This document shows, piece by piece, positions 11,201 through 17,855 of a stretch of DNA of 17,855 nt. The first letter of the stretch is position 1. Each line of letters begins with the position of its first letter. A program made the position numbers and the translations under genes. The DNA is from CAJKWP01 sp964554475 (lineage in GTDB: Bacteria > Bacillota > Clostridia > Christensenellales > UBA1242). The notes beneath the pieces are model-generated. The model worked only from the letters and a program-made list of their open reading frames with translations. It was not told the DNA's origin and made no database searches. The DNA lies in assembly GCA_964554475.1 (NCBI GenBank), contig CAZKOT010000025.1:1-17855 (forward strand). The letters are read 5' to 3'.

Positions 11201-14200
11201 AATTCATGTATGTATCAACGGTAACATTTGATATGATTCCGTAATTTTCATTTGCAATAAACCCATGACTATTCACCTCTTCAATCTGTCCCATTACAAT
11301 TAAATCGGCAACAATAGCATTTTGTGCAATTGAATTAAAAAGTACTCCTACATTATTTGTTAATGTAAAAGCAAATTCTGCTCCAATTTCTTTGCCGTAA
11401 AGTCCACCCGTCAAAGTGGGGAAATCCCACTCTAAAGAAACAATACTGTCTTGAATTAAAGTATAGTGATTTGAAAAATCATTATCATATCGGTTTTTAA
11501 TTTCATCAAGGTTTGAAATTCTAAAAGATGTGTCGCGTGTTCTGCCATCCGCTACAACAATTCGAATTGATTTAACAATACCCTTTAATTTTAATTCTTC
11601 CAAATTTACTATTGTTGGAATTCCATCTATGTCTTGAAAGCGGTCTTGTGGAGCAACGGTTATTGCACCTGTACCACCTTGTCCACCCATCAAGGAAATA
11701 AAGCCCGTGTGCTGATTGATGGTTAAAATATCAGAAGAACCAACATCAGGCTCAAAAGAATAAACAAGATTTTTGTTAAAAGCATCGTCATTTATTGAAG
11801 AAACACTCACGAAAGAATTTGTATCAGTGGTTAAATCAAGATAAATACCTCTTTCCTCATTAACATTATTAAATCTTAATCCCGAAATCATTTTAACTTT
11901 AATAATTACAACTTTAACTATTATTCTGTGCACAGTATTATACTCTGTCAAGGTAAAAATAATTGTTCCGTCGTCATAACGATTTCCACTTTCACCTGGC
12001 TTTTCAGGTAAATCCGGACTTAAGGCAATAATATTCAATTTTAAAGGATTTTCGCTGTCTGCATCATAAGAAACTCTTGGACCTAATTGACTATCTGCAG
12101 TAATGTCTAATATGTTAACATCTGTTGCATGAGTTGCGGGAAGAGTGTTTTTATTAATAACTAGTGAAACGCTTCCTTTTGCTAAATTTTGATTATAGTA
12201 ACCAACAGAATCCATGCTGTAAAGAGTAATAACATCTTTATCAGTTTCAAATGTAGTAATTGGTATATAAATTTCAACATGAAAATATCTTAAAATACTA
12301 TCTATATCTTCTTGAATTTTTCGGGTCATAGGTATGCCTTCAATCATTGTTGAAAATTCATCAATTATTTTTCCTGAAAAAATTGCTCTTACCCAAACTT
12401 TTCCTGTTGCAATACCCGAAATAAGTGAAAAATTTCTAAGATCGCTTGAAGAAATTATTGAAGAAAAATCGGAGTAAATTAAACTAATATCATCATTTTG
12501 AACTATTTGTTCTGCATTGTAAGATGCAAACAAATAATTCACCTCAAATTTTGTGGCGCCTCCGGTTAATACATCAACTCTTGAACTCATTCCATATTTT
12601 GTGGCAATATTAAATTCACCAGCTTTTTCATCATCTAAGTAAAAATTTTCTTCCATCATGCCAACAGCGGCGTTTTCATTTGGGGATTGCGCTGTTAAAA
12701 ACAAATTTTCATCTTTAAATGGGACAAAGGTTTCAACACTAGCACTTGCCCACCTGCCGTTGCCAAATTCAATTCTCAATTGGCCGACTCGATTTGAGTA
12801 ATCTTCTGTTGCTTTAATTTGAAACGAATATATTCTACCAACAGTCTCATCTTCTTCAATAATATCTGCTAACATTGTGGGATTAGAAAAAATCTCAAAA
12901 GAAGAATTTGAACAAGTAATTAATGCTGCCAAAGCATAAACATTAAAAGGTCTTACTTCAAAATAAACTGTTTCGATTGTTTGATTTTCTTCTTCTGTTG
13001 TTGTAGGAATGTTGCTGTTTAAATAATAATTTGGAGTTTCACCCTCATTAAATCCCAAAAATTTAAGTGAGGTTGCTCCTTCGTAAATATTAAATTTTAT
13101 ATGTACTTCTCTAGTACTGCTACCTGGATAAAAATCAGCAGTAAATTTGCTTTGAACAGTAATTCTTGCTTCATTTACACTTTTTCCCGAAACAGCTTTA
13201 ATTATAATTTTTTCGCCACCGGTTATTTTAAAATATCCATCACCCAAAATGTCATCTTCGATTAGCTTATTTAGTCCAGTTTTATCATAGAGTAAAATAG
13301 TATTTTCTTCATCAGGGATTGTTGAGTCATAATCATTTGTGATAATGTAAAAATCTTTATACGCACTTGCAACTGTGTTAGGAGAAGCATCAAAAACCAT
13401 TTCAAGTCCACTTTTTCCAAAGTAATTGGAAAAAAGATTATATTCAAGTGGATTTTCAACAGATGTATCAGTTGAAGCAAGAGTGTTATTGACAAAAATT
13501 TGTTGAATCACATCGTAAGAATAAATTTGTGTCTTATAATCTTCGGTTGTAAATGTATATGAGTATCCTTCATAAGATATTTCGAAATATAAAAAACAAT
13601 CATCACCGGTATTAATTCCAGCATTAATTAAAACCTCTAACGAAGCAAATTCGGTATCACGAGCATAAACCTTGGAAACAATAACCGCTAAATTAGGATT
13701 AGTAACAATTGGATTAATTCTAATTGTTTTGTCTCCAGTTACAGGAACTTCAATCCTAACAATTTCATCACAATGAGATGAATCATTGTGTGCAAGATAT
13801 ATTAAAGGTTGTTGCGGTTCTTGTGAACTTGGAATTAAATCACGATTGCTTTTTAAAGCAGTTAATACAATATCTGAACCAAAAGGTTCCAAAATATCAT
13901 AAGTAAGATTTAGAGGTGAAATATTACGAGTTATAGATGAAATTTGTAGACTTATGGTTTTTATTGTTGGATTGGTATCAGCCGCAACAAATAAATAGTT
14001 TCCGTCAATAATTCTAATTTTTTCTCCGTCTGTTTGTTGCTGAGATGAAATTGTGATTTCAACATCTTTTTCATCTGTGAAAGAGGGTAAAAAATTTACA
14101 AGTTTAGTAACGTCGACTAAAGTTTGTTGACCTCTTACAACATAAGGTTTATCACCTGTTTTTGCTGATAAACCTGTTACAGGTTGAATTATGTTAACAT

Positions 14201-14567
14201 TAATAATTTTAACAATTTTTTTGTTTTCTGATGAAATTACCTTAACTTCAGAACGAGCAGTTTTAGCATTTGCTTTAATCTTTATTTCTGTTTTCCCATT
14301 ACCTAAAAAATTACTTGTAACTGAAATTTTTGAATTAGTAGAATAATCTAATAATAAAACACCATTTCCACCTTCAACAGTTGCGATAATTGTTTGAGTG
14401 TTATCCGGAGTTTCACCCAAATAAATAAAAACTTCCTCTTTGTCAAGGGATAATTTAATGTCATTTGTACTAACGCATGCAGAAAGAAAACCGCCAAAAA
14501 ACAAGCATATCAAAGAGACGATTGCAAAGAATATTTTTTTGTTGCCCTTGCCTCGCAACTCTTCCAT
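2289..14567 (-). CDS. Giant GLUG-repeat surface lipoprotein, N-terminal 4,093 residues (interrupted by scaffold gap)
   Basis: This is the 5' part of a giant gene, probably for a membrane-anchored extracellular protein. The ATG at 14565-14567 follows a GGAGG at 14572-14576 with 4 bases between, and an in-frame TAA immediately precedes the start. Residues 1-31 form a lipoprotein signal: charged start, hydrophobic core (IFFAIVSLICLFFGGF) and lipobox L28-S-A-C31, so the mature protein should be lipidated at C31. Residues 32 to about 1000 are beta-rich, Ig-like material without recognisable catalytic motifs. A GLUG module occupies about 1010-1356. Ig-like material returns to about 2230. More GLUG modules then run on to the gap. 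More than 30 GLUG-like xGG(I/L/F/V)xG motifs can be counted by hand over the whole gene. GLUG (Pfam Glug) repeats are known from bacterial cell-surface proteins; adhesion or matrix contact is only inference. No enzyme domain, sortase motif or S-layer domain is visible, but the C-terminus lies outside the window. The reading frame continues after the gap in the entry at 1-2187. Confidence 0.9.
2495..4495 (-). repeat. Fourth GLUG module, the densest run of GG-(I/F/V)-x-G motifs (about residues 3358-4025)
   Basis: The module starts directly after the previous one with IIVADDLKLMAKYPDKTFI and LDISNFRGILKG. It carries about twelve motifs between about 4025 and 2495: MGLLAG, AGVLVG, IGGFFG, IGSIGG, AGGFIG, IGGVAG, IGGIIG, LGGAVG, AGGVIG, LGGIIG twice and IGAISG. 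Most copies have a hydrophobic residue just before the Gly pair and lack the N-x-G-x-I continuation seen in other modules, so this is a diverged GLUG subtype. The interval between copies is irregular, roughly 30-70 residues. The module has no visible end signature before the scaffold gap. Confidence 0.7.
4495..6495 (-). repeat. Third GLUG module (about residues 2692-3358)
   Basis: The start is PIIIRSAQEFNNVFG and YRLVNNIDLSE, followed by VFDGNSLIISNLELVL near 6290-6240 and SIIKNLEITLSEAS. Eight GLUG-like motifs lie between about 6140 and 5090: VGAVAG, VGGIVG, AGGIVG, VGGTVGGVIG, AGGIIG, VGGLIG, VGGLFG and AGGIAG. The canonical copy VGGLIGQLYSGTISNSFSRA near 5425-5370 is a textbook GLUG unit followed by a strand and an S-x-S-R-A turn. 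A long less-repetitive tail then leads to the end signature NNNWDALKWNKPSGQLLP near 4560-4500. Confidence 0.72.
6600..7885 (-). repeat. Second GLUG module with six AGFxxxNxGxI repeats (about residues 2228-2657)
   Basis: The module opens with ISTAADFLSLKG and YILMNDIELTNY, then SFDGNNKIITIRNFNLI. Six repeats of the pattern A-G-F-(V/A/T)-x-x-N-x-(G/S/E)-x-I-(x)2-(C/S) follow. Their Ala codons start at 7550, 7397, 7250, 7151, 7028 and 6926, giving spacings of 51, 49, 33, 41 and 34 residues. Several copies end in a Cys followed by an aromatic or polar pair (NCQV, SCFA, DCYS), and the cluster is followed by KNCYYYN. The end signature is FDGVWIMTSKGPDL near 6640-6600. Phe replaces the usual second Gly of the GLUG motif throughout this module, so the copies probably arose by internal duplication. 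Confidence 0.75.
10490..11545 (-). repeat. First GLUG module of the giant protein (about residues 1008-1360)
   Basis: This is a complete module within the giant gene. It opens with FRISNLDEIKNRY, a segment announcing a beta-helical stretch, and continues through FNSIAQNAIVADLIVMG and NYGIISNVTV. Four GLUG-type motifs then follow between about 11165 and 10840: VGGLVGQN, VGGIAGRN, VGGLVGK and the weaker SGAFVGE. It closes with the characteristic Trp and Gly-Tyr-Pro end, VWRIDANFNDGYPFFG, near 10500. Repeats of this kind are expected to stack as a right-handed beta-helix or solenoid; that is inference from the family. Unlike the later modules it stands alone between two long Ig-like stretches. 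Confidence 0.75.
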
Positions 14568-14580
14568 TTATCCTCCGTGA

Positions 14581-14910
14581 AAATAGTTTTAAACTTTTAA
14601 ATAAATATATACTAAAATAAGCATTAAAAATAATTAAAATTGTCATATAGAGTATAATAAAATTAATGTTTTTAAGTCAAACAATTTAATTAGTAAATAT
14701 AGAGAATAAAAAATATATAATATGTTTTATTAAAATTAGAATTATTTTTTGAAGGCAAGGCAATTTTTTTTAATAAATTTGGCAAAAAAATTAATTTAAT
14801 CAAACTTTAATTTTATTTGTTATAAATTAAAAATTTATTAATCATAATAGATTTAATGCCTATAGAGTTTGCGAAATACTAAAAATAATTAATAAAATTA
14901 ATTTTTCATA
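14581..14910. other. AT-rich spacer upstream of the giant gene
   Basis: About 330 bases of very AT-rich DNA lie between the giant gene and the tRNA terminator. Apart from the promoter listed at 14651-14680 I see no gene and no riboswitch-like conserved core. Two GGCAA/TTGCC-like short words (near 14752-14762 and 14780) do not form a convincing hairpin. It probably serves only as promoter and leader DNA. Confidence 0.5.
14651..14680 (-). promoter_or_regulatory. Sigma-A type promoter of the giant lipoprotein gene
   Basis: On the minus strand TTGACT (14680-14675) is followed after 18 bases by TATACT (14656-14651), each one base from consensus. Transcription would begin near 14644, giving a leader of about 75 bases before the ATG at 14567. 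It is the best promoter match in the spacer and shares the TTGACT box with the promoter of the deacetylase gene at 16569-16597. Assigned by eye only. Confidence 0.5.
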
Positions 14911-14942
14911 AAAAAAAATCAAATCTGCAAGTTTGATTTTTT
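14911..14942 (-). terminator. Intrinsic terminator downstream of tRNA-Leu
   Basis: An 11-bp perfect inverted repeat (arms 14913-14923 and 14932-14942) with an 8-base loop lies 4 bases past the encoded CCA of the tRNA. On the minus strand the second arm runs into a T tract. The stem is AT-rich and therefore weak, but the position immediately after the tRNA makes termination the natural reading. The plus-strand side also ends in T residues, so it may act in both directions. Confidence 0.7.
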
Positions 14943-14946
14943 CTTG

Positions 14947-15033
14947 TGGTGGCGGTGGTCGGGGTCGAACCGACACGGTATTGCTACCGCGGGATTTTGA
15001 GTCCCGTGCGTCTGCCAATTTCACCACACCGCC
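14947..15033 (-). tRNA. tRNA-Leu (anticodon CAA)
   Basis: This is a class II tRNA of 87 bases including an encoded 3' CCA (14949-14947). The acceptor arms GGCGGTG and CACCGCC pair perfectly, with A as discriminator, as expected for leucine. The anticodon stem CGGGA/TCCCG encloses the loop CTCAAAA, giving anticodon CAA, which reads UUG. The long variable arm forms its own hairpin (CGGTAGCAATACCG), and the T arm is GTCGG-TTCGACC-CCGAC. No clear promoter lies directly upstream. The tRNA is probably processed from a longer transcript that begins on or before the small ORF at 15048, and it ends at the hairpin 14911-14942. Confidence 0.96.
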
Positions 15034-15047
15034 CTATAAAAAAATTT

Positions 15048-15251
15048 CTATTTCGTAAATCCTGTTTCGTCCTTGCTAGTAAATTTAATTCTTACAGTTA
15101 ATCTTCTTTGCTCTTCAAGATTTCTTATTTCTTGTTGTGATGTTTTTCTTACATCTGCAATCTGTTTTTCATTTCTGTCCATATAAAAAGCTTTCATCCT
15201 TTTTTTTAATGATTTTTTAATTTCTTGAATTTCATGATTTTGAAAGTTCAT
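15048..15251 (-). CDS. Possible small charged protein (67 residues), unrecognised
   Basis: This is an open reading frame from ATG 15251-15249 to TAG 15050-15048. An in-frame TTG at 15263-15261 would add four residues. The product is very rich in Lys, Arg, Glu and Gln, has no cysteine or membrane segment, and its first two thirds look helical (NHEIQEIKKSLKKRMKAFY, then QQEIRNLEEQRR). I recognise no family. In favour: codon choice resembles the neighbours (AGA, AAA, TTA), no gene overlaps it on the other strand, and it fills the space up to 14 bases before the tRNA. Against: there is no good ribosome binding site, the start lies inside a perfect inverted repeat (15238-15265), and a candidate -10 box at 15270-15265 would leave almost no leader. 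It may instead be a transcribed but untranslated leader of the tRNA. Confidence 0.35.
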   Translation of the reverse strand: MNFQNHEIQEIKKSLKKRMKAFYMDRNEKQIADVRKTSQQEIRNLEEQRRLTVRIKFTSKDETGFTK

Positions 15252-15265
15252 TAAAACTTTCAAAA
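15238..15265. repeat. Perfect 11-bp inverted repeat over the start of the small ORF
   Basis: Arms TTTTGAAAGTT (15238-15248) and AACTTTCAAAA (15255-15265) are exact reverse complements separated by six bases that contain the ATG complement. Neither strand has a T run after the repeat, so it is not a standard terminator. It overlaps the candidate transcription start on the minus strand and lies about 80 bases before the divergent DUF378 gene. It could be an operator or a start-codon-masking hairpin; function is inference. Confidence 0.6.
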
Positions 15266-15293
15266 GTTTATCACATTATTTTTTCAATTGCAA
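15265..15293 (-). promoter_or_regulatory. Candidate promoter for the small ORF and tRNA-Leu
   Basis: On the minus strand TTGCAA (15293-15288) is followed after 17 bases by TAAACT (15270-15265). Both boxes match consensus at four of six positions. A start near 15258 would place the small ORF start only about seven bases into the transcript, and the tRNA about 225 bases downstream. It is a weak match, but no better one exists upstream of the tRNA. Confidence 0.3.
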
Positions 15294-15346
15294 GTTTTTT
15301 GAATATTTTTAAATAGTTATAACAAACTATTATGCGAGGAGGAAAA

Positions 15347-15577
15347 ATGAAAACTTTTAGAATCATAAATTTAATCACTTTTATTATGCTTTCGCTCGGC
15401 GGTATAACTCTTCTTGCCATGGGACTTTTTGATACGAATATTTTAAGAAGCATTGTTGCCGGGAATGACATTGCAGCACGAGTCATGTATTCGCTAATAG
15501 GAATAAGTGCATTATGGCTTATTTTTTCAGCAGCATACACAGGTCATATTGGTTTTCCATGGGAAAAAGAAAAATAA
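15347..15577 (+). CDS. DUF378 family small membrane protein (76 residues)
   Basis: This is a small integral membrane protein with two predicted membrane segments, at about residues 5-24 (INLITFIMLSLGGITLLAMG) and 43-62 (ARVMYSLIGISALWLIFSAA). The pattern is typical of DUF378: a first helix ending in GG-(x)4-MGLF, then an N-terminal Arg-x-x-Tyr-x-x-x-G before the second helix. The family is common in Firmicutes (Bacillus YuzA is a relative) and has no established function. The length matches the family. The start is the ATG at 15347, preceded by GAGGAGG at 15336-15342 with 4 bases between. The upstream in-frame ATG at 15332 overlaps that site and is not used. The gene is monocistronic, divergent from the small ORF, and closed by the terminator at 15601-15628. 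A 7-bp inverted repeat (15312-15318 with 15325-15331) just before the ribosome binding site could be a control site, but this is weak. Confidence 0.85.
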   Translation: MKTFRIINLITFIMLSLGGITLLAMGLFDTNILRSIVAGNDIAARVMYSLIGISALWLIFSAAYTGHIGFPWEKEK

Positions 15578-15600
15578 TAAATAATAGAAAACCCATAATA

Positions 15601-15628
15601 AAAAATGCATTAAAGGTGCATTTTTTTA
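15601..15628 (+). terminator. Terminator after the DUF378 gene, usable in both directions
   Basis: The stem AAAATGCA (15602-15609) pairs with TGCATTTT (15617-15624) around a short loop and is followed by further T residues. The A run on the left gives a T run when read from the minus strand, so it can also end the converging deacetylase transcript that stops at 15703. An outer, imperfect repeat (GAAAACC near 15588 with GGTTTTC near 15645) encloses it. Confidence 0.75.
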
Positions 15629-15702
15629 ATTTTTAAATTATATGGTTTTCAATTAAAAATTATTAGTAATTATTAAATTAACAAAATTTAAAATAATAAA
15701 AT

Positions 15703-16536
15703 TTATAATTCTTTATCATCATTAAAATTATTTAAAGCTGATATTTTAAATTCATCAATTAAACTTGTGACATAATCATTAATGGACAGATTATCATCTA
15801 TTATTAATGGAGTTAAATCCATTGCATAAGTCAATCGTTTGCAATTATCGACTAGATGACTTTCAGAAAAAGTTGCATTAGCTGTTCGTCTTGCTAAAGT
15901 GGCAAGGTCATAACGTTTTCCACCCATAATTTGAGAGTCAAAAACATTTAAAAGCATTTTTTCTAATTTTAAATTTCCATCACAAACAAGTTTTACTCTT
16001 TTATCATCATTAAGCCAATCTAAATCACGCCACACTTCACAGCCGAAAAGTTTTTTTGGACGAATTTCTTTTTGTAAACTTCTTATTGCTTCAATCACTT
16101 TAACAACAACCTTTACATGTGTTAAATGCTTATCTGCAAGATTATGAGTATAAATAATATCAGGTTGAGATTTTTGTATAATGTCGGCAAATAGCTCAAC
16201 TATTTTGGGATTTTTTTCTTTAATTTCTTTGCTTGAAAACTTTAGAATGCTTAAAAAGCCATACTGTCCCAAAACCGCCGCCCTTTTTTGCTCTTCAATT
16301 CTTAAATCAATCATTTGTTTATTTGTATAACTTGAATATTTCCCCGTTCTTGGACTTCCCGCACCGTCACCAGTTACCACTGCCGAAAACCATTTATCAC
16401 TTTTATTGTAGCACTGCAAAATTCCATGATAAGCGAGTATTTCAACATCATCAGGATGAGCAACAATTGCAAGATGAGTAGTTCTTTCAAAAGGTTTTTT
16501 ATTTTTATCGAAAACAAATAATTCGGGTCTATTCAT
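15703..16536 (-). CDS. PIG-L/LmbE family zinc-dependent deacetylase
   Basis: This is a predicted cytoplasmic metal-dependent hydrolase of 277 residues. The family removes acetyl or similar acyl groups from N-acetylglucosamine-containing substrates (MshB, BshB, PIG-L and LmbE relatives); the substrate cannot be told here. The diagnostic motif AHPDDVE is at residues 26-32, giving the zinc ligands H27 and D30 and the catalytic D29. The third ligand should be H140 in DKHLTHVKV (135-143). LRIEEQKRAAVLG (78-90) is the usual helix after the nucleotide-fold strand, and PDIIYTHN (125-132) is the strand before the last ligand. All key residues are present, so it should be active. There is no signal peptide. 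The start ATG 16534-16536 has AGAGG at 16542-16546, 5 bases upstream. It has its own promoter (16569-16597) and converges on the DUF378 gene. The C-terminal 40 residues (LIIDDNLSINDYV and on) are less family-like. Confidence 0.9.
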   Translation of the reverse strand: MNRPELFVFDKNKKPFERTTHLAIVAHPDDVEILAYHGILQCYNKSDKWFSAVVTGDGAGSPRTGKYSSYTNKQMIDLRIEEQKRAAVLGQYGFLSILKFSSKEIKEKNPKIVELFADIIQKSQPDIIYTHNLADKHLTHVKVVVKVIEAIRSLQKEIRPKKLFGCEVWRDLDWLNDDKRVKLVCDGNLKLEKMLLNVFDSQIMGGKRYDLATLARRTANATFSESHLVDNCKRLTYAMDLTPLIIDDNLSINDYVTSLIDEFKISALNNFNDDKEL

Positions 16537-16568
16537 ATTTTCCTCTATTTTGTTAATCTAGTTGTTAA

Positions 16569-16597
16569 ATAATAGCTATAATACATTAAAAAGTCAA
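16569..16597 (-). promoter_or_regulatory. Sigma-A type promoter of the deacetylase gene
   Basis: On the minus strand TTGACT (16597-16592) and TATTAT (16574-16569) are separated by exactly 17 bases, the preferred spacing. Each differs from consensus at one position. Transcription would begin near 16562, leaving a leader of about 26 bases with the ribosome binding site. It closely resembles the giant gene's promoter. Confidence 0.6.
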
Positions 16598-16738
16598 GTT
16601 TTATAATTTTCTCAATTCAATATATTCAAGTTTTTAATACTTTTTCAATTCATATATCTTAACATATTATATTTTATTAAAACCTAGTACTTATTATTTT
16701 GTTATCAAATTGATTTGTGTTTTGTATTTTATTTTTTG

Positions 16739-17122
16739 TTATTTAATAACAATCCACCCCGCACCATTACTTCTTTTAACTTTTTGGGATTGAATTTTTT
16801 TTACATCCTTTAACCAAATAAGTGTGCAATATTTTTTGTGTTTAATTTGATTCCAATTTGAAAATTTTCTTATTCCAATTTTTTCACCATAAAAATTTTT
16901 AATCTCTTCAGCTTTTTCTAAAGTTAATTCAAAAAACAAAATTTTTTTGGCAACTGCTAATGCAGTAACATCTTTTCCGCTTTCTTTCAATAAAATCAAA
17001 TCACCTTTTTGCACTTTTTTATATGGAGCAATCTTTCGATTACTCCATCTACTCTCAATTATTTTTTCACCACTTATAATCATATCAAAAAAAGGTTGGC
17101 GAAAAATTGCAATATGGGTCAT
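16739..17122 (-). CDS. ASCH domain protein (127 residues)
   Basis: This is a small cytoplasmic protein with the ASCH fold, a PUA-like beta-barrel thought to bind RNA or, in YqfB-type members, to hydrolyse N4-acetylcytidine. The signature lies in the first third: PFFDMIISGEKIIESRWS (residues 10-27), then APYKKVQKGDLILLKESGKDV (32-52), where the Gly-Asp begins the barrel strand, and VAKKILFFE (57-65). The GEK-x-IESR piece is the most conserved part of the family. Residues 70-110 hold a short helix and a final strand (KYCTLIWLKDV), followed by a basic tail. The ATG at 17120-17122 has GAGG at 17127-17130, 4 bases upstream. It lies 129 bases after the membrane protein gene and 202 bases before the deacetylase gene, which has its own promoter. 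The exact ligand is unknown. Confidence 0.82.
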   Translation of the reverse strand: MTHIAIFRQPFFDMIISGEKIIESRWSNRKIAPYKKVQKGDLILLKESGKDVTALAVAKKILFFELTLEKAEEIKNFYGEKIGIRKFSNWNQIKHKKYCTLIWLKDVKKIQSQKVKRSNGAGWIVIK

Positions 17123-17139
17123 TTTTCCTCACTAAAGAG

Positions 17140-17148
17140 AATATAACA
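17140..17148 (-). promoter_or_regulatory. Candidate extended -10 promoter of the ASCH gene
   Basis: The minus strand reads TGTTATATT, an extended -10 element (TG, one base, then TATATT) without a recognisable -35 box. The start would fall near 17133 and the leader would be only about 11 bases, just enough for the GAGG. Read-through from the membrane protein gene is an alternative source of transcript. Confidence 0.25.
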
Positions 17149-17251
17149 TTTTTTTAGCATATAGAAAATAAAAAAATAAGGTTTTTAATAAATTTTATGT
17201 GAATATAAAAAATTTTTAATTAATAACGAATGTTTTATTTACTTTGCTTGC

Positions 17252-17851
17252 TTACTTATTACTAATAACAGAAACATTTTCTTTTTGTTTGTTAAAAAGT
17301 TTTAAAATAGCAAAACGTATAATCAATGCACCTATAAAGCCACATAAAACAACAGTTAAAAGTTCTTCATTTCCCAAATAACAAATTTCTTCACTTTTTC
17401 GACTAAAAAAGAAAATAAATTCACCTAAATTTAATCCAATAAACATTGAGATAATTGTTGTGGGTAATGAAGATGTAAAAATAACTAAAAAACAACCTAA
17501 AAGAAGAGAAAAAAACATATAGGGTTGCAATAAAAATTGAGGATTTGCTTCAATTTCCAAAATTCTATAAATAATCAAGCAGAATGTACAAAGAAGAATG
17601 CCAACAAGCAAGCGACTAAATTTTTTTGTTTTAAACAACAATATTAAAGATAAAACAGCTGGTAAAATAAAACCACTCACACTTAAAATATATTCTTCAA
17701 TTTCTAAATTTGGAATATCAAGTCCAATCATCATTAATGCAAGAGTTATTAAAACATAGATTTTTTTTAGATGAAAATATTTTAAAACACTTTCTCCAAC
17801 TCCAAAAAGCACCAAAATAAATATACTTCCCAAAATTATTAAATTAAACAT
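17252..17851 (-). CDS. Multi-pass membrane protein, unassigned (beginning possibly outside the window)
   Basis: This is a hydrophobic protein of at least 199 residues with about six or seven membrane segments, at roughly residues 2-20, 31-46, 56-74, 81-95, 110-128, 131-150 and 163-183. Short charged loops lie between them, and the C-terminus is basic and probably cytoplasmic (KLFNKQKENVS). I see no catalytic or transport motif. A conserved-looking Ser-Gly-Phe-Ile-Leu-Pro within helix 3, with another Pro in SSLPTTIIS, faintly recalls the DUF1614 membrane family; that is only a guess. The ATG at 17849-17851 is four bases from the window edge. No ribosome binding site can be seen and the frame stays open upstream, so the true start may lie farther right. 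It is on the same strand as the ASCH gene and may be co-transcribed with it. Confidence 0.65.
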   Translation of the reverse strand: MFNLIILGSIFILVLFGVGESVLKYFHLKKIYVLITLALMMIGLDIPNLEIEEYILSVSGFILPAVLSLILLFKTKKFSRLLVGILLCTFCLIIYRILEIEANPQFLLQPYMFFSLLLGCFLVIFTSSLPTTIISMFIGLNLGEFIFFFSRKSEEICYLGNEELLTVVLCGFIGALIIRFAILKLFNKQKENVSVISNK

Positions 17852-17855
17852 TTGC

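Noticed and set aside
13271..13495. Minus-strand open frame of 74 codons inside the giant gene
   Set aside because: It is an out-of-frame reading of the Ig-like region. The main frame is intact there.
14653..14658. TATAAT on the plus strand upstream of the giant gene
   Set aside because: There is no -35 box at suitable distance and no plus-strand gene downstream before the tRNA terminator.
15271..15540. Minus-strand open frame of 89 codons
   Set aside because: It is antisense to the well-supported DUF378 gene and has no family resemblance or start site.
16233..16481. Plus-strand open frame of 82 codons
   Set aside because: It is antisense to the deacetylase, covering its catalytic motif region. 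Composition is that of a mirror frame.
16947..17135. Plus-strand open frame of 62 codons
   Set aside because: It is antisense to the N-terminal part of the ASCH gene.

Overview
The window looks like a piece of a draft or metagenome-assembled scaffold from a low-GC Gram-positive bacterium, probably a gut-type clostridial Firmicute. The reasons are strong AT richness in both genes and spacers, GGAGG-type ribosome binding sites 4-5 bases before ATG, TTGACT/TATAAT-like promoters, a tRNA with genomically encoded CCA, a lipobox signal peptide, and a small DUF378 membrane protein of the kind common in Firmicutes. The standard genetic code fits all genes. A run of exactly 100 N at 2189-2288 is a conventional scaffold gap. 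No exact taxon can be assigned from the sequence alone.

Positions 1-14567 (minus strand) are, as far as can be seen, one gigantic gene that enters the window with its start codon at 14567 and leaves it still open at position 1. It encodes a surface lipoprotein with a type II signal peptide ending in an LSAC lipobox. About 1,000 residues of Ig-like beta-sandwich material follow, then a GLUG-repeat module, about 870 more residues of Ig-like material, and then a nearly unbroken series of further GLUG modules. The visible coding sequence is 4,093 codons before the gap and 729 codons after it, so the protein exceeds 4,800 residues. The stop codon apparently present at 2184-2186 is an artefact: the fixed 100-N gap does not preserve frame. 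On the other side of the gap the reading frame 1-2187 is fully open and has the same repeat style.

Positions 14568-15033 hold the AT-rich leader and promoter of the giant gene, then a tRNA-Leu(CAA) with its terminator, both on the minus strand. Positions 15048-15577 hold a doubtful small charged ORF (minus) that diverges from a well-supported DUF378 membrane protein gene (plus). A perfect 11-bp inverted repeat lies over the start of the small ORF. The DUF378 gene ends in a terminator that can work in both directions and faces the next gene head-on.

Positions 15703-17851 hold three minus-strand genes: a PIG-L/LmbE-type zinc-dependent deacetylase with its own promoter, an ASCH-domain protein, and a multi-pass membrane protein whose beginning may lie past the right edge. 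Apart from strand, nothing visible links these small genes functionally to the giant lipoprotein. The window shows no CRISPR array, insertion sequence, phage gene or recognised defence system. Its remarkable content is the giant modular lipoprotein.
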